Source of the DNA: CAIZGX01 sp964511555
Lineage (GTDB): Bacteria; Bacteroidota; Bacteroidia; Flavobacteriales_D; Sanyastnellaceae
Assembly: GCA_964511555.1 (NCBI GenBank)
Contig: CAZEFR010000011.1
Location: 1 to 53,245, forward strand
Direction of reading: 5' to 3'
Length of the DNA stretch: 53,245 nucleotides
Part shown: positions 1 to 10,100 of the stretch, in pieces
Numbering within the stretch: position 1 is the stretch's first letter
Layout: the number at the start of each line of letters is the position of its first letter
Notes under the pieces: model-generated
Told to the model about the DNA's origin: nothing
What the model saw: the letters and a program-made list of their open reading frames with translations, nothing else
The model's database searches: none
Position numbers and translations under genes: made by a program

Positions 1-75
1 TAGCTGACGAGCAGTGGCCATTTTTTCATAAGCCAAGAGCAAGGTGTCGCTATTCAATGTGAGTTCGTTTTCCAT
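1..75 (-). CDS. Partial CDS, N-terminus only; possible dehydrogenase E1 subunit
   Basis: Only the first 25 codons are inside the window; the gene runs off the left edge. The peptide reads MENELTLNSDTLLLAYEKM followed by ATARQL. The stretch LLLAYEKMATARQL resembles the first helix of thiamine-dependent 2-oxoacid dehydrogenase E1 alpha subunits (pattern LLxAYxxMxxAR), but 25 residues cannot prove this. The ATG at 75 was chosen as start. The frame stays open upstream to a stop at 154-156, so a GTG at 120 is also possible. It is divergent from dapF with 68 bases between the two ATGs. The function is an inference. Confidence 0.4.
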   Translation of the reverse strand, partial: MENELTLNSDTLLLAYEKMATARQL

Positions 76-131
76 GAAATTTTCTTTCGGACTGCAAGTT
101 ACAACAACGCGGTAGTTCACAGAAACCGTTT

Positions 132-139
132 TACCTTTG
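132..139 (+). promoter_or_regulatory. Bacteroidota -7 promoter element for dapF
   Basis: TACCTTTG matches the Bacteroidota -7 consensus TAnnTTTG. It ends 4 bases before the dapF ATG, so transcription is predicted to begin at or next to the start codon. Confidence 0.55.
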
Positions 140-143
140 GAAC

Positions 144-911
144 ATGCAATTTTTCAAATACCACGGCACGGGCAACGATTTCATTATGGTCGATAACCGT
201 GAAGATTCTTGGCAGCCCACTTCAGAAGAGGTGGTTGGGTTGTGCGATAGACATTTCGGCATTGGGGCAGACGGATTAATTCTCATTGAAGGCGATGAAG
301 AGACCGAATTCTATATGAATTATTACAACTCTGACGGTTCACAGTCTTTTTGTGGAAATGGAAGCCGCTGCGCGGTGGCCTTCGCGAAGAGTTTGGGTAT
401 GTTGGAGAAGGAAGAAGCTTCATTCAGAGCGATCGACGGTTATCACGAAGCGAAGATCAACGGAGAGGAAATTTCCATACGCATGACAGATGTGAAGGAA
501 GTGGTGGTTCGAAGTGAAAATGAATATTTCGTAAACACAGGATCTCCACATGTGGTGCGCATGGTGGAAGATTTGAATATCGATGTCATGGAACTTGGAG
601 GCGGAATTCGCTACAGCGAAGAATTTGAGAAGGAAGGAACGAACGTGAATTTTTTGACTTTACTCAATCCAAACGAAGCTATGGTTCGAACCTACGAGAG
701 AGGGGTAGAGGGTGAAACTCTTTCTTGCGGAACCGGAGTAACGGCTTGTGCAATTGTCATGCATCATTTGTCGAACAACGCTGAAGAAAAACAGATTCAC
801 GCCCTAGGTGGTGATTTAACGATTCGATTTGAAAAAACGGAAAAGGGATATGAAAACATTTGGTTGTGCGGACCTGCAGAACTTGTCTTTAAAGGAGAAT
901 GGATGTCATGA
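144..911 (+). CDS. dapF: Diaminopimelate epimerase DapF
   Basis: This cytoplasmic enzyme converts LL- to meso-diaminopimelate, the last step before lysine and a peptidoglycan building block. The 255-residue length is slightly short for the family (about 270). Both catalytic cysteines are visible in their motifs: Cys70 in SFCGNGSRC and Cys195 in LSCGTGVTAC. The N-terminal FxKYHGTGNDFIxVDN motif is also intact. The start follows 4 bases after a TAnnTTTG element, so the mRNA is probably leaderless. It overlaps the next gene by ATGA, suggesting an operon. dapA of the same pathway lies 16 kb away on the same strand. Confidence 0.97.
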   Translation: MQFFKYHGTGNDFIMVDNREDSWQPTSEEVVGLCDRHFGIGADGLILIEGDEETEFYMNYYNSDGSQSFCGNGSRCAVAFAKSLGMLEKEEASFRAIDGYHEAKINGEEISIRMTDVKEVVVRSENEYFVNTGSPHVVRMVEDLNIDVMELGGGIRYSEEFEKEGTNVNFLTLLNPNEAMVRTYERGVEGETLSCGTGVTACAIVMHHLSNNAEEKQIHALGGDLTIRFEKTEKGYENIWLCGPAELVFKGEWMS

Positions 912-2092
912 ATAGAATTTTAGCGTGCTTAATTTTTATCGTGTTTGCTCAAAGAGCCAACGCAACAATGAACTACCATGTTGGAAAACTTCCAAGCATG
1001 ACCCTTTTAACCTGTTCTCCAGGTGAAGAATTGTACACCTGTTTCGGACACAGCGCCATTCGATACACCGATACGCTGAATGGAGAATGGGTAGATCTTG
1101 TTTTCAATTACGGAACCTTTGAATTCTCGGAAGGATTCTATTTGAAATTCGCAAGAGGCAAACTGAACTACATGTTGAGCGTCGAGAATTTCGCCGATTT
1201 TCAACAACAGTATTTATATGGTGGAAGAGGAATTCTAGAAAATGAGTTCAAATTGTCTGCGGAGCAGATCCGATTGCTAGGATCTATGCTCATCGAAAAT
1301 GCAAAAAAGGAAAACAAGTATTTTCAGTACGACTTCTTCTACGACAACTGCGCCACACGCGTTAGGGATATTGTGTTGAAAGCCTTTCCTGAAATTCAAC
1401 AAAACGAAAAAATATTTTCGAATCGTCCGAAATTTCGTCACGACATAGACGTATACCTTGCCCATCAGTATTGGGCCGATTTCGGAATTGATTTGGTTTT
1501 AGGAATGCCTTGCGACAAGACACCTGAGGCGGGACAAACTTCTTTTTTGCCCGATAGTCTTCAGTCGAACATGATGGCGTGGACCATGAACGGACAAAAA
1601 GTTTTGGGAAGAACGAACGAAATTCTTCCGGTAGATGATTCATTGTTTGAAAAGCAGTCGCCATCGGCTAAACCAATTTTCTATGTAACGCTTTCTGCAA
1701 TTTTGTTCGCTGGATTCAGTATTTATTTGTGGTGGAAGAAAAGAGGTTGGAATTTATCTGAACGCTTGTTCCTCGGGTTTTTCGGGGTTCTCGGAATTGT
1801 GCTGTTCGTGATGTGGTTCCTAACCGATCATACCACAACCAAATGGAACTTCAATATTCTATGGGCAAATCCAATGCTTTTTGCTTTAGCCTTTGCGCGC
1901 ATAAACGCAATGAAAGCTTGGGTTCGAAAGTACGCATTCGTTCAAATTGGCTTGTCGGCATACGTGCTCTTAGCAGTATTTATTCCAGTCATTGGAATTC
2001 AAACTTTTCCTGATGAAATAGGTGCTTGGCTTGTTGCACAATTGATTTTAATTTATCGATTCACTCGAATCACAAAACCTGTTAACGGATAG
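908..2092 (+). CDS. DUF4105 / Lnb-like lipoprotein N-acyltransferase
   Basis: An N-terminal signal segment (about residues 1-20) precedes a periplasmic domain with conserved motifs CFGHSAIR (His48) and YDNCATR (Cys148). About four membrane helices follow in the C-terminal third (from about residue 258). This order is that of DUF4105 proteins, the family now named for Lnb, which N-acylates lipoproteins in Bacteroidota that lack Lnt. The acyltransferase role here rests on family membership, and not every DUF4105 protein need be an Lnb. The ATG at 908 is preferred over 899 because it overlaps the dapF stop as ATGA. A conserved His and Cys fit a thiol-based mechanism; that is inference. Confidence 0.75.
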   Translation: MNRILACLIFIVFAQRANATMNYHVGKLPSMTLLTCSPGEELYTCFGHSAIRYTDTLNGEWVDLVFNYGTFEFSEGFYLKFARGKLNYMLSVENFADFQQQYLYGGRGILENEFKLSAEQIRLLGSMLIENAKKENKYFQYDFFYDNCATRVRDIVLKAFPEIQQNEKIFSNRPKFRHDIDVYLAHQYWADFGIDLVLGMPCDKTPEAGQTSFLPDSLQSNMMAWTMNGQKVLGRTNEILPVDDSLFEKQSPSAKPIFYVTLSAILFAGFSIYLWWKKRGWNLSERLFLGFFGVLGIVLFVMWFLTDHTTTKWNFNILWANPMLFALAFARINAMKAWVRKYAFVQIGLSAYVLLAVFIPVIGIQTFPDEIGAWLVAQLILIYRFTRITKPVNG

Positions 2093-2094
2093 AT

Positions 2095-2102
2095 TATATT
2101 TG
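2095..2102 (+). promoter_or_regulatory. -7 promoter element for the 2108 gene
   Basis: TATATTTG matches TAnnTTTG and ends 5 bases before the ATG at 2108. It would start the lipoprotein/barrel operon independently of dapF. Confidence 0.55.
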
Positions 2103-2107
2103 ATGCC

Positions 2108-3670
2108 ATGCGCTATAAAATATTCGCTTGTTTAATAATTTGTATTTCACTTCTTTCTTCTTGCAAGAAAGATGAACCTACAATGTGGGAATCGAATTGG
2201 GTTGCACCCGTGGCTCATGGAAGATTGACGCTTTCAGATTTGACTGCTGACAACGGATACACAGACAACGGAGGTATCTATCATTTGTATTTCGAAAAAA
2301 TAATTTCAGGATTTGGAACAAATGACTTGACGCAGATTCCAGACACTACTATTTCGCAGAAGTTCGTTGTTCCTTTGAGCGGAGGGCCTTTTCAAATTCC
2401 TGGTAATACCGCAATCATTACACAGAATCAGAACTATTCTGTTGAAACAAACGGCACCGGTTTGCGCATGGTGAAAGTGAAGTCAGGACAAATGATTGTC
2501 CATGTGAAGTCATATGTGAATGCCTACTTGCATCCGAGCTTTACGCTTTACAATGTTTCGGAGGTTTATGGAAACAATACTGAAATTGATTTTGCATTAA
2601 CTCCCGGCAGCGCGTCTGCTCCAACAGAAGGATATTACACGGTAGACATGTCGAACAAATATGTTATCCTTTCTGGTGCATCAGGATTCGATTACAATAA
2701 GCTTTCAACGCGTCTTGAGATTAAGACAGAACAAAATACTACAGCTGATCAAAATACCATATACGGACAAGATTCGGTTCGCTTCGAATTACTCATGTCT
2801 GATTTAATTATCGACTATGCTAAAGGTTATTTTGGAAATGACAACTACGAATTCAACGAGTCATTCAATTTGGCAGAGGGCTCGAATATGCCATCGGGAT
2901 TGCTCGCGTTAGATCAAGCCTCACTTGGATTTCATGTAACACACAAAATGGGATTCGATGGTAAGTTGAAGATAAACAATGTGTCGGGAACGAATTCATT
3001 AACGAACACAAATGTGCAACTTTCAGGTGGAAATTTATACGATCCATTTTTTATCACACGCTCCATTGATAACAACGGAACGGCTTCTGTTTCCAATCAC
3101 GATATTAATTTGAACGAAGGAAACAGCAACATCACTTCTTTCATGGGCAATTTACCTGATGCTATTTCATTCCAAGGAAATTTACAATTGAATCCGTTTG
3201 GAAACGTAAGCGACGGAAACGATTTCTTCTACTCAAATCAATTGACTGAAGCCAAATTGGTTGTTGATGTTCCGTTGCGTTTGGCGGCTAGTGATCTTAC
3301 GCTTCGCGACACATTGAATGTGGAAGCTTCATCTAACGCGGTTCGCGTGAGCTCTTTAACATTGGATATTCAGAATGCATTTCCAATGGAATGGAAATTA
3401 AATTTGACTACGTTGGGAGGAGTAATGGTTGCCACGGATTTAATTGTATCAAGCGGAAACAGCATTGATGCATTTGCACTTTCAACTTCAAGCACACTGG
3501 TGATTCCTATTTCTGATGCACAATGGAACGCTATTAAGTCGGAGGGAAAATTGATTCTACAAGTCGTTTCAAACACACCTTCATTCCCACAGTTGGTGAA
3601 TCTATACAATTCATATTTCATTGACGTGCGAGTGAAAGCGGGCGTTGTACTTAATGCTGAAGTGGAATGA
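2108..3670 (+). CDS. Uncharacterised lipoprotein, 520 aa
   Basis: The N-terminus is a lipoprotein signal peptide with lipobox LSSC (Cys19) followed by KKDEP. The remainder is rich in Asn, Ser, Thr and Val with alternating hydrophobic residues, suggesting a mostly beta protein outside the inner membrane. No catalytic motif was recognised. It overlaps the downstream outer-membrane protein gene by ATGA (3667-3670), so the two are probably translated together and may act as a surface pair. A TAnnTTTG element lies 5 bases upstream of the ATG. Function unknown. Confidence 0.85.
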   Translation: MRYKIFACLIICISLLSSCKKDEPTMWESNWVAPVAHGRLTLSDLTADNGYTDNGGIYHLYFEKIISGFGTNDLTQIPDTTISQKFVVPLSGGPFQIPGNTAIITQNQNYSVETNGTGLRMVKVKSGQMIVHVKSYVNAYLHPSFTLYNVSEVYGNNTEIDFALTPGSASAPTEGYYTVDMSNKYVILSGASGFDYNKLSTRLEIKTEQNTTADQNTIYGQDSVRFELLMSDLIIDYAKGYFGNDNYEFNESFNLAEGSNMPSGLLALDQASLGFHVTHKMGFDGKLKINNVSGTNSLTNTNVQLSGGNLYDPFFITRSIDNNGTASVSNHDINLNEGNSNITSFMGNLPDAISFQGNLQLNPFGNVSDGNDFFYSNQLTEAKLVVDVPLRLAASDLTLRDTLNVEASSNAVRVSSLTLDIQNAFPMEWKLNLTTLGGVMVATDLIVSSGNSIDAFALSTSSTLVIPISDAQWNAIKSEGKLILQVVSNTPSFPQLVNLYNSYFIDVRVKAGVVLNAEVE

Positions 3671-4935
3671 AAAAGATTCTAATTGTTTTCGTTTTCGCCC
3701 TTGCGAGTGCAATGACTTTCGCACAGACCTCATACCTGTGGTTAACAAGATCAGACACTACTGGAAAGGCATTCAGAGGCATTTTGGATATTCAGGGAAA
3801 TGCCGCAGCGGGAAGTACATTCTTGACCAAAGAGTTGGTGAAACCATTTGTGGTTGGCGGAACAGTCACAGCTGAAGCGAGAAATTCTGCCATCGATGGA
3901 ATGACTGATCTTGGTGTTTTTGGAGGAAATGCAAATGTCCGCGCACGCTACTACGGCGGAAGAGATAGTTTGTTCGGAAGTGAAATGCTCGATTTGTACA
4001 TTCAAGTTGGAAAAGGATACTTTGGAAGTGGAAGAATTTCGAATGAGGCGTTCGATTTATTGAGCAATGGGAATGTAAATTACCAGGGCGTGCGTGTTCC
4101 GCTTAGTTCAATTCAAGGAGAGGCGCAAGGATTTCAATCGATTGGTTTTGGAATTTACGACAAGCGAACATTCAGTTCGATTGGCGTTTCTTTGGTGAAC
4201 GGATTAACTTATCAGCAGTTCAGTTTGTTTCCACCATCATCGTTTTACACTTCACCGAATGCAGACACCTTGCAACTTGACTATTCAGGGGAGTACGTGC
4301 ATTCGGCTAACCCGCGTCCGAATGGAAACGGCATTGGTTTCAGCATCGATGGTGAATACAATTTCGTTCGAGACAGAGGCATCGACAAGAAGGAAGTTTG
4401 GAATTCTCTTGGAGTGCGGAATTTAGGTTGGGTGAATTGGAACGGACAAAGTGAAGTGATGAGCTTTGATTCAACATTTTCATGGACAGGAGTTGATTTG
4501 AATGCCATTTTAAATGGAGATTCATTGTTGAATGGTGCATCTGGATTTGCAGACACGTTAGTCACCACGTCTGAGAATGTTTCTTTTTGGAGACCACTAC
4601 GTGGTTCGTTTTATGTGCGTTCCGTTTATCGTTGGAGTGAAAAGCTTCGCTTGACTGCTGGACTGGAAATGTATGCAGCACCTCTGAAACCATTGGCAAC
4701 ATTGGGATTCATGTATATGCCGAAGAGTAATGTTATAGCCTCCATGAATGTTTCTAATGGCGGATATGGCAATTGGAAATTAGGAATGGGCGTGCAATGG
4801 CTTATCGCCAATCAGTTTTATATAGGTCTTCAGACTTCTAATTTGCCGGGATACTTTTTCAAGAATACCCGCGAGATGCAAGCCTCGATTCAATTAAGTT
4901 ATTTATTCAAAACAAAAAAGATAGACAATGAATAG
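3667..4935 (+). CDS. DUF5723-like outer-membrane beta-barrel protein
   Basis: A cleavable signal peptide (MKKILIVFVFALASAMTFAQ) is followed by about 400 residues with many glycine/aromatic beta-strand patterns. The C-terminus ends in an amphipathic strand (ASIQLSYLFKTKK), as in outer-membrane barrels. The overall look matches DUF5723 proteins of Bacteroidota, which have no assigned function. Its start overlaps the lipoprotein stop by 4 bases and its end overlaps the kdsA start by 8. The family name is a recognition from pattern and not a search result. Confidence 0.65.
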   Translation: MKKILIVFVFALASAMTFAQTSYLWLTRSDTTGKAFRGILDIQGNAAAGSTFLTKELVKPFVVGGTVTAEARNSAIDGMTDLGVFGGNANVRARYYGGRDSLFGSEMLDLYIQVGKGYFGSGRISNEAFDLLSNGNVNYQGVRVPLSSIQGEAQGFQSIGFGIYDKRTFSSIGVSLVNGLTYQQFSLFPPSSFYTSPNADTLQLDYSGEYVHSANPRPNGNGIGFSIDGEYNFVRDRGIDKKEVWNSLGVRNLGWVNWNGQSEVMSFDSTFSWTGVDLNAILNGDSLLNGASGFADTLVTTSENVSFWRPLRGSFYVRSVYRWSEKLRLTAGLEMYAAPLKPLATLGFMYMPKSNVIASMNVSNGGYGNWKLGMGVQWLIANQFYIGLQTSNLPGYFFKNTREMQASIQLSYLFKTKKIDNE

Positions 4936-5737
4936 TGCAGATGTAATGAAAATGGCGCAAACCAAATCGTTGGTTTTGTTGGCCGGTCCTTGTGTAGTTG
5001 AGGGAGAAGATTTGGTAATGGAAGTTGCTGGTCGAGTTAAAGAGATTGCAGATAAATTGGGAATGCCTTATGTGTTCAAGGCATCATACAGAAAAGCAAA
5101 TCGCTCACGTGTCGATTCATTCACGGGGTTAGGCGATCAAATTGGATTGGAACTGATTCAGAAAGTTGGAAAGACATACGGCATTCCAACTGTAACAGAT
5201 ATTCATGCTGCAGACGAAGCGGCAATGGCTGCAGCCTATGTAGATGTTTTGCAGATTCCAGCTTTCTTGTGCAGACAAACAGATTTGCTTCAAGCAGCGG
5301 CTGCGACAGGGAAGGTGGTGAACATTAAAAAAGGACAATTTCTTTCTGCTGAATCTATGAAGCACGCCGTGAATAAAGTAAAGGAAGCGGGTAACAACAA
5401 CGTATGGTTAACCGAGCGCGGTACCATGTTCGGATACCAAGATCTTGTAGTCGATTACCGCGGTATTCCTGTTATGCAAGAATACGCGCCTGCCATTATG
5501 GACTGCACGCATTCTTTGCAGCAGCCAAATCAAAGTAGCGGAGTTACAGGTGGAAAACCAGAACTCATCGGAACCATTGCGAAAGCTGCTGTTGCCGTTG
5601 GTGTAGACGGATTGTTTATTGAAACGCATCCGAATCCTGCGGTTGCTTTAAGCGACGGAGCAAACATGCTTCAATTAAATAAATTGGAAGAACTGCTTGA
5701 ACAAGTCATGGAAATTCGCGCAGTGATAAAAAAATAA
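4928..5737 (+). CDS. kdsA: 3-deoxy-8-phosphooctulonate synthase KdsA
   Basis: The enzyme condenses phosphoenolpyruvate with arabinose 5-phosphate to make KDO-8-phosphate for the lipid A core. Typical motifs are visible: LAGPCVVE near residue 20, FKASYRKANRS near 59, and FIETHPNPAVALSDGAN near the C-terminus. Cys22 in AGPCVVE occupies the site that distinguishes metal-dependent KdsA (Cys, as in Aquifex) from the metal-independent E. coli type (Asn), so a divalent metal requirement is predicted. Length 269 is normal. The start has in-frame alternatives at 4946 and 4952; 4928 was kept because the 8-base overlap with the preceding gene fits an operon. Confidence 0.96.
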   Translation: MNSADVMKMAQTKSLVLLAGPCVVEGEDLVMEVAGRVKEIADKLGMPYVFKASYRKANRSRVDSFTGLGDQIGLELIQKVGKTYGIPTVTDIHAADEAAMAAAYVDVLQIPAFLCRQTDLLQAAAATGKVVNIKKGQFLSAESMKHAVNKVKEAGNNNVWLTERGTMFGYQDLVVDYRGIPVMQEYAPAIMDCTHSLQQPNQSSGVTGGKPELIGTIAKAAVAVGVDGLFIETHPNPAVALSDGANMLQLNKLEELLEQVMEIRAVIKK

Positions 5738-5740
5738 TTC

Positions 5741-7150
5741 ATGAAGAAATTCGAGTTTCTCTGTTTGTTTGTTTCGCTTTTGCTAGTTCAAGTAAGCATA
5801 GCGCAACCTGTTGTGCACAACTACGGAAGTGCGGGTTCTGACGAATATGCATCTATTGTTGCTCATCCGAATGGAGGGTTCGTGGCAGTAGGAACAACAG
5901 GCGGAGAAGTTGGATCGCAAACCGATGTTTACCTGTCGAAGTTGAGTGCAACGCTCGATTGTGAATGGACGTTGAACATTGGTGGAATTGGAATTGAGCG
6001 TGGCAATGATGTGGTCGTTTCATCAGATGGAAGTATTTATTTCTGTGGAATGGTGTTGAGTAATTCAGTAACCGGATATAAAAATCTAGTTGGAAAATTA
6101 GATGCGAATGGAAATTTACTTTGGTCGCAAGAGTTTGGTGAAGGCGTTTGGGACGAAGCGCGCAACATGGTGATTGATGATGCAGGAAATATTTGGGTAG
6201 CCACAAATTCATTTTTTCCATCAGGTGAGGAATTAGTGGTGTTGTATTCTTTGGATGAAACGGGAACTGTGTCAACTCCTCTAGTGTTAGAGGCTACGGG
6301 ATTAAACAGCAATGCAGCTTTGGAATATTACAACAGCGAATTGTATGTTTTGAATAATCGCAACGAGGGCATTATCGCGAATTACAGAGTACGCAAATTA
6401 GATGCCGTAGGAAGTGTGGTTCAGTCATATTTCCTTCCTGGATTGGGAGTTCAAGCGCACGATTTGCAAGTGTCGAGTTACGGAGTTTTTGTAGTTGGAG
6501 AATTTTTAAATGGAGACTTTCGAAATCCATACACCTGCGCTTTCAATTTAGACGGAACTGTCAATACAGAGATTTATAATGTGTTCAATTTTAATATGTG
6601 GTACAACGCTGTGCACTCGAATTCGGAGGGTTATACTTTAGCAGGAGAGACAACAGACTTTGGATTTGGTGAGCAAGAATGGGTATTGCACAGAGCCAAT
6701 GTATTGGGGCAGTATGCAGGCGGAGGAACCATAGGAACAAACAAGTTCGAGGTTTGCAAAGATTTACTCGTAGTAAATGATACGGTTTATTTGGTTGGAA
6801 GTTCAAACGGATTTCAGCTAAACAAGCAACAACAAGCTACGGTTTACAGGAATGAATCTGTGGTTCTTTCGGCATTAGATCCTACGAGTGTAAACAACGA
6901 TTGTTTTTATGTCGGTACAGAAGATTTAGTAGCCGAGGAACGCCTTTCGTTTAATGCAATTGGAAACAACTTCTTTCAAGCTTCATCACAGGTGAATAAT
7001 CTGAAAGTGCAGGTCTATAGCATTGACGGTAAATTGACCTTCAGTCATTCAGGGTCAAGTGAATTCCAAGTGAATGCTTCACCGGGAATTTATTTCCTCG
7101 TTTTTCAATCTGAAAAACAATCGGGCGTTCAGAAAGTTAGTATTCGTTAA
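5741..7150 (+). CDS. Secreted protein with T9SS type A sorting domain
   Basis: A signal peptide ends near residue 21 (VSIAQ). The body (about 25-380) holds repeated GFxxVG/GNxxWxxxFG-type segments like the SBBP or beta-propeller repeats of Bacteroidota surface proteins. The last 75 residues have the pattern of a T9SS type A C-terminal domain (LKVQVYSIDGKL ... SPGIYFLVFQSE ... KVSIR), which directs export across the outer membrane. No enzyme motif was seen. It starts 3 bases after kdsA and its stop overlaps the convergent dnaE stop by 4 bases. Ligand or role unknown. Confidence 0.85.
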   Translation: MKKFEFLCLFVSLLLVQVSIAQPVVHNYGSAGSDEYASIVAHPNGGFVAVGTTGGEVGSQTDVYLSKLSATLDCEWTLNIGGIGIERGNDVVVSSDGSIYFCGMVLSNSVTGYKNLVGKLDANGNLLWSQEFGEGVWDEARNMVIDDAGNIWVATNSFFPSGEELVVLYSLDETGTVSTPLVLEATGLNSNAALEYYNSELYVLNNRNEGIIANYRVRKLDAVGSVVQSYFLPGLGVQAHDLQVSSYGVFVVGEFLNGDFRNPYTCAFNLDGTVNTEIYNVFNFNMWYNAVHSNSEGYTLAGETTDFGFGEQEWVLHRANVLGQYAGGGTIGTNKFEVCKDLLVVNDTVYLVGSSNGFQLNKQQQATVYRNESVVLSALDPTSVNNDCFYVGTEDLVAEERLSFNAIGNNFFQASSQVNNLKVQVYSIDGKLTFSHSGSSEFQVNASPGIYFLVFQSEKQSGVQKVSIR

Positions 7151-10100
7151 CGCGAAGAAAGGGCAATAGAGTAGACCCCAGGAATAGCCTCTAATTCACT
7201 TTGAATTTCTTTTGTCACTGCAATTTTATTTCTTTCGGAAGAAGGAAGTGTTACACGGTCTTCTCCATTTTTTAATTCAATACGTAGTTGAGCATGACCG
7301 CTATTTTTCACCAAGAGATGATCAAGTTTTTGAATGGACTGTTCGGTTAAAAATTCAGAATCGATACCAATGGTTAAATACCTTCCGAGCTTTTCTTTGA
7401 CCTCAGCGAGCAATGTTATTTCTGCAATCTGAAACTCCGTTTTTTCCTCGGTGTTTTGGCCGTAGCGACGCTTTTGGAAACGTCCGCGCACATACAAAAA
7501 GAAGTTGTCTTGCATGTATGCTTTGAAGTTCATGTAGTCTTTACGGAACAGTCTGAAGTCGTGCGAACCTTCTCCATTTTCAAGAGTGAAGCTTCCGTAT
7601 GGATTTCCTTGTTGCGACATGCGGTGCTGAACATTTTTCACAATTCCAGCAAAGGCTATTTCGCGTCCGTTGTTGTCCTCAGGATTCTCAAGCGCTTCCA
7701 TGGCATTTGAATGACAAAACGCTTCAATCTCCAGAGCGAAATCGTCGAGCGGATGTCCAGAGATGAACATACCTACCAATTCTTTTTCCTTTGACAATTC
7801 AGTCAGTGCGTCCCACGGTTCAACTTTCGGAATAGCCGGAGGTTGAATTTGAACGCCAGAATCTTCTCCGAATAAGGATGCTTGTGATGAGTTCTTGCCA
7901 TCGCGCGCTGCACGCGCGTATTTCACAAGTGTGTCTATGAATCCTTCACCTTTGTTATCGGTTCCGAAATAGGCAGAACGTGTAATGCCGAATCGGTCAA
8001 ATGCCCCGCACATGGCTAGGCTTTCAAGCACACGTTTGTTCGCAGCCTTATCGTCTACACGCTCTAAGAAATCGAACACCGTTTCAAACGGTTTCGTTTC
8101 TCTTTCACGAATCATACTTTCTACTGCGTTCTCTCCAACCGCTTTTACAGCGGCCAATCCAAAGCGAATAGCACCTTCTTTATTTACAGAGAAAAGCGAA
8201 AGAGATTCATTCACATCTGGCGAAAGCACAGGAATGCGCATGCGCTTGCATTCTTCCATGAAGAATGTTACCCCCTTAATATCGCTCATGGAGTTGCTCA
8301 AAGTAGCAGCCATAAATTCAGCAGGGTAGTGTGCTTTTAAGTACGCTGTTTGATAAGCGATCCAAGCATAACAAGTCGAGTGTGATTTATTGAAAGCGTA
8401 ACTCGCAAATTTCTCCCAGTCGGCCCAAATCTTCTCCAATTTATCCGCTGGATGTCCGTTTGCAATAGCACCTTCCATGAATAAACTTTTCATCTTGTTC
8501 AGTTCCTCAATGAGTTTTTTACCCATTGCTTTACGCAAGACGTCGGCCTGACCTTTGGTGAAGTTGGCCAGTCTTTGAGACAGCAACATTACTTGCTCTT
8601 GGTATACGGTAATCCCGTATGTCTCTTTCAAGTTGTCTTCCATTTCTGGAAGATCATATTCAATTTTTTCGAGTCCGTGTTTACGACGGATGAATTGCGG
8701 AATGTACTCCATAGGACCTGGACGGTACAAGGCGTTCATCGCAATTAAATCGGCAAAGACTGTAGGTTTCAGGTCGCGCATGTGTTTGCGCATACCTTCA
8801 CTTTCATACTGGAAAATGGCAACTGTTTCACCGCGTTGGAAAAGCTCGTAGGTCTTTTCATCATCGATTGGTATGTTGTCAATGTCAATGTCAATGTTGT
8901 GCGAAAGTTTAATGAGCTTCAGGGCGTTCTTGATAATGCTCAAGGTCTTCAATCCCAAGAAGTCCATTTTCAACAGACCTGCTTTTTCTACAACAGAGTT
9001 GTCGAATTGCGTACACCACATGTCGCTGTCTTTCACTGTCGACACCGGTACGAAATTCGTAATGTCGGTGGGTGTAATAATCACGCCGCAGGCGTGAGTT
9101 CCCGTATTGCGAATGGACCCTTCTAAGATCTTCGCCATTCGCAATACTTTTCCTTCCGGAGTTGTGCTTGCAGCAATGGCTCGCATGCGCTGCATGCGCT
9201 CGAATTCTTCACTCGAGAAATCGTCTTTCAGCTGCTTCTCTTCTTTGTTGAAGATGTCAGAAAGCGATGCGCGGTCGGGGATCAACTTCGTCAGTTGTTC
9301 CGACTCGCCAATAGACAAGTCGAACACCCGCGCAGCATCTTTCACAGCCGACTTTGCGGCCATGGTACCGTAAGTAATGATTTGCGCAACTGCGTTGCGC
9401 GAATATTTATTTCGAACGTACTCAATAACTTTTTCTCGTCCTTCGTCCTCGAAGTCGATATCCATATCGGGCATGGATACACGATCCGGATTCAAGAAAC
9501 GCTCAAAGAGGAGGTCGTACTTAATCGGATCCACATCTGTTATTCGAAGGCAATAGGCTACCGCAGATCCCGCGGCAGAGCCACGGCCCGGACCTACAGA
9601 CACATCCATGCTTCGCGCTTCTCGACAGAAGTCTTCGACAATAAGCAAGTAACCAGGGTATCCCGCTTTTTCAATTACAGAAAGCTCGAAGTGAAGTCGC
9701 TCGCGAATCGATTCGTCGAAATCACCGTAGCGGTATTTCGCGCCTTCAAAAGTGAGGTGCTCAAGATAGGCCGATTGTTCAGCAATGGTCTTGAGTTTTT
9801 CTTTTTCTTGCGCAATGCGCTCTTCGTCGTATCCATCGGCATTCCATTTCTCAATGCGCTGTGCTATTAAGCGGTCATGAGACGCCTTGATTTCAGTTTG
9901 AAAATCTGTAATGAACGATTCGGCAATGTCAAACTTCGGCAACAGAATTTCTCTGTCAAGTTTGTAGCCGTCGCATTTGTCTGCAATCTCCAAAGTAGTC
10001 TCCAACGCACCTGGATATGCCGAGAAAGCTTGAGCCATTTCCTGAACATCTTTCAAATAGAATTCGTTATTCGGGAATCCAAAACGAAACTCTCGTCCTT

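Noticed and set aside
9295..9870. 191-codon open frame opposite dnaE
   Set aside because: It lies wholly inside the well-supported dnaE coding sequence on the other strand and has no family motif.
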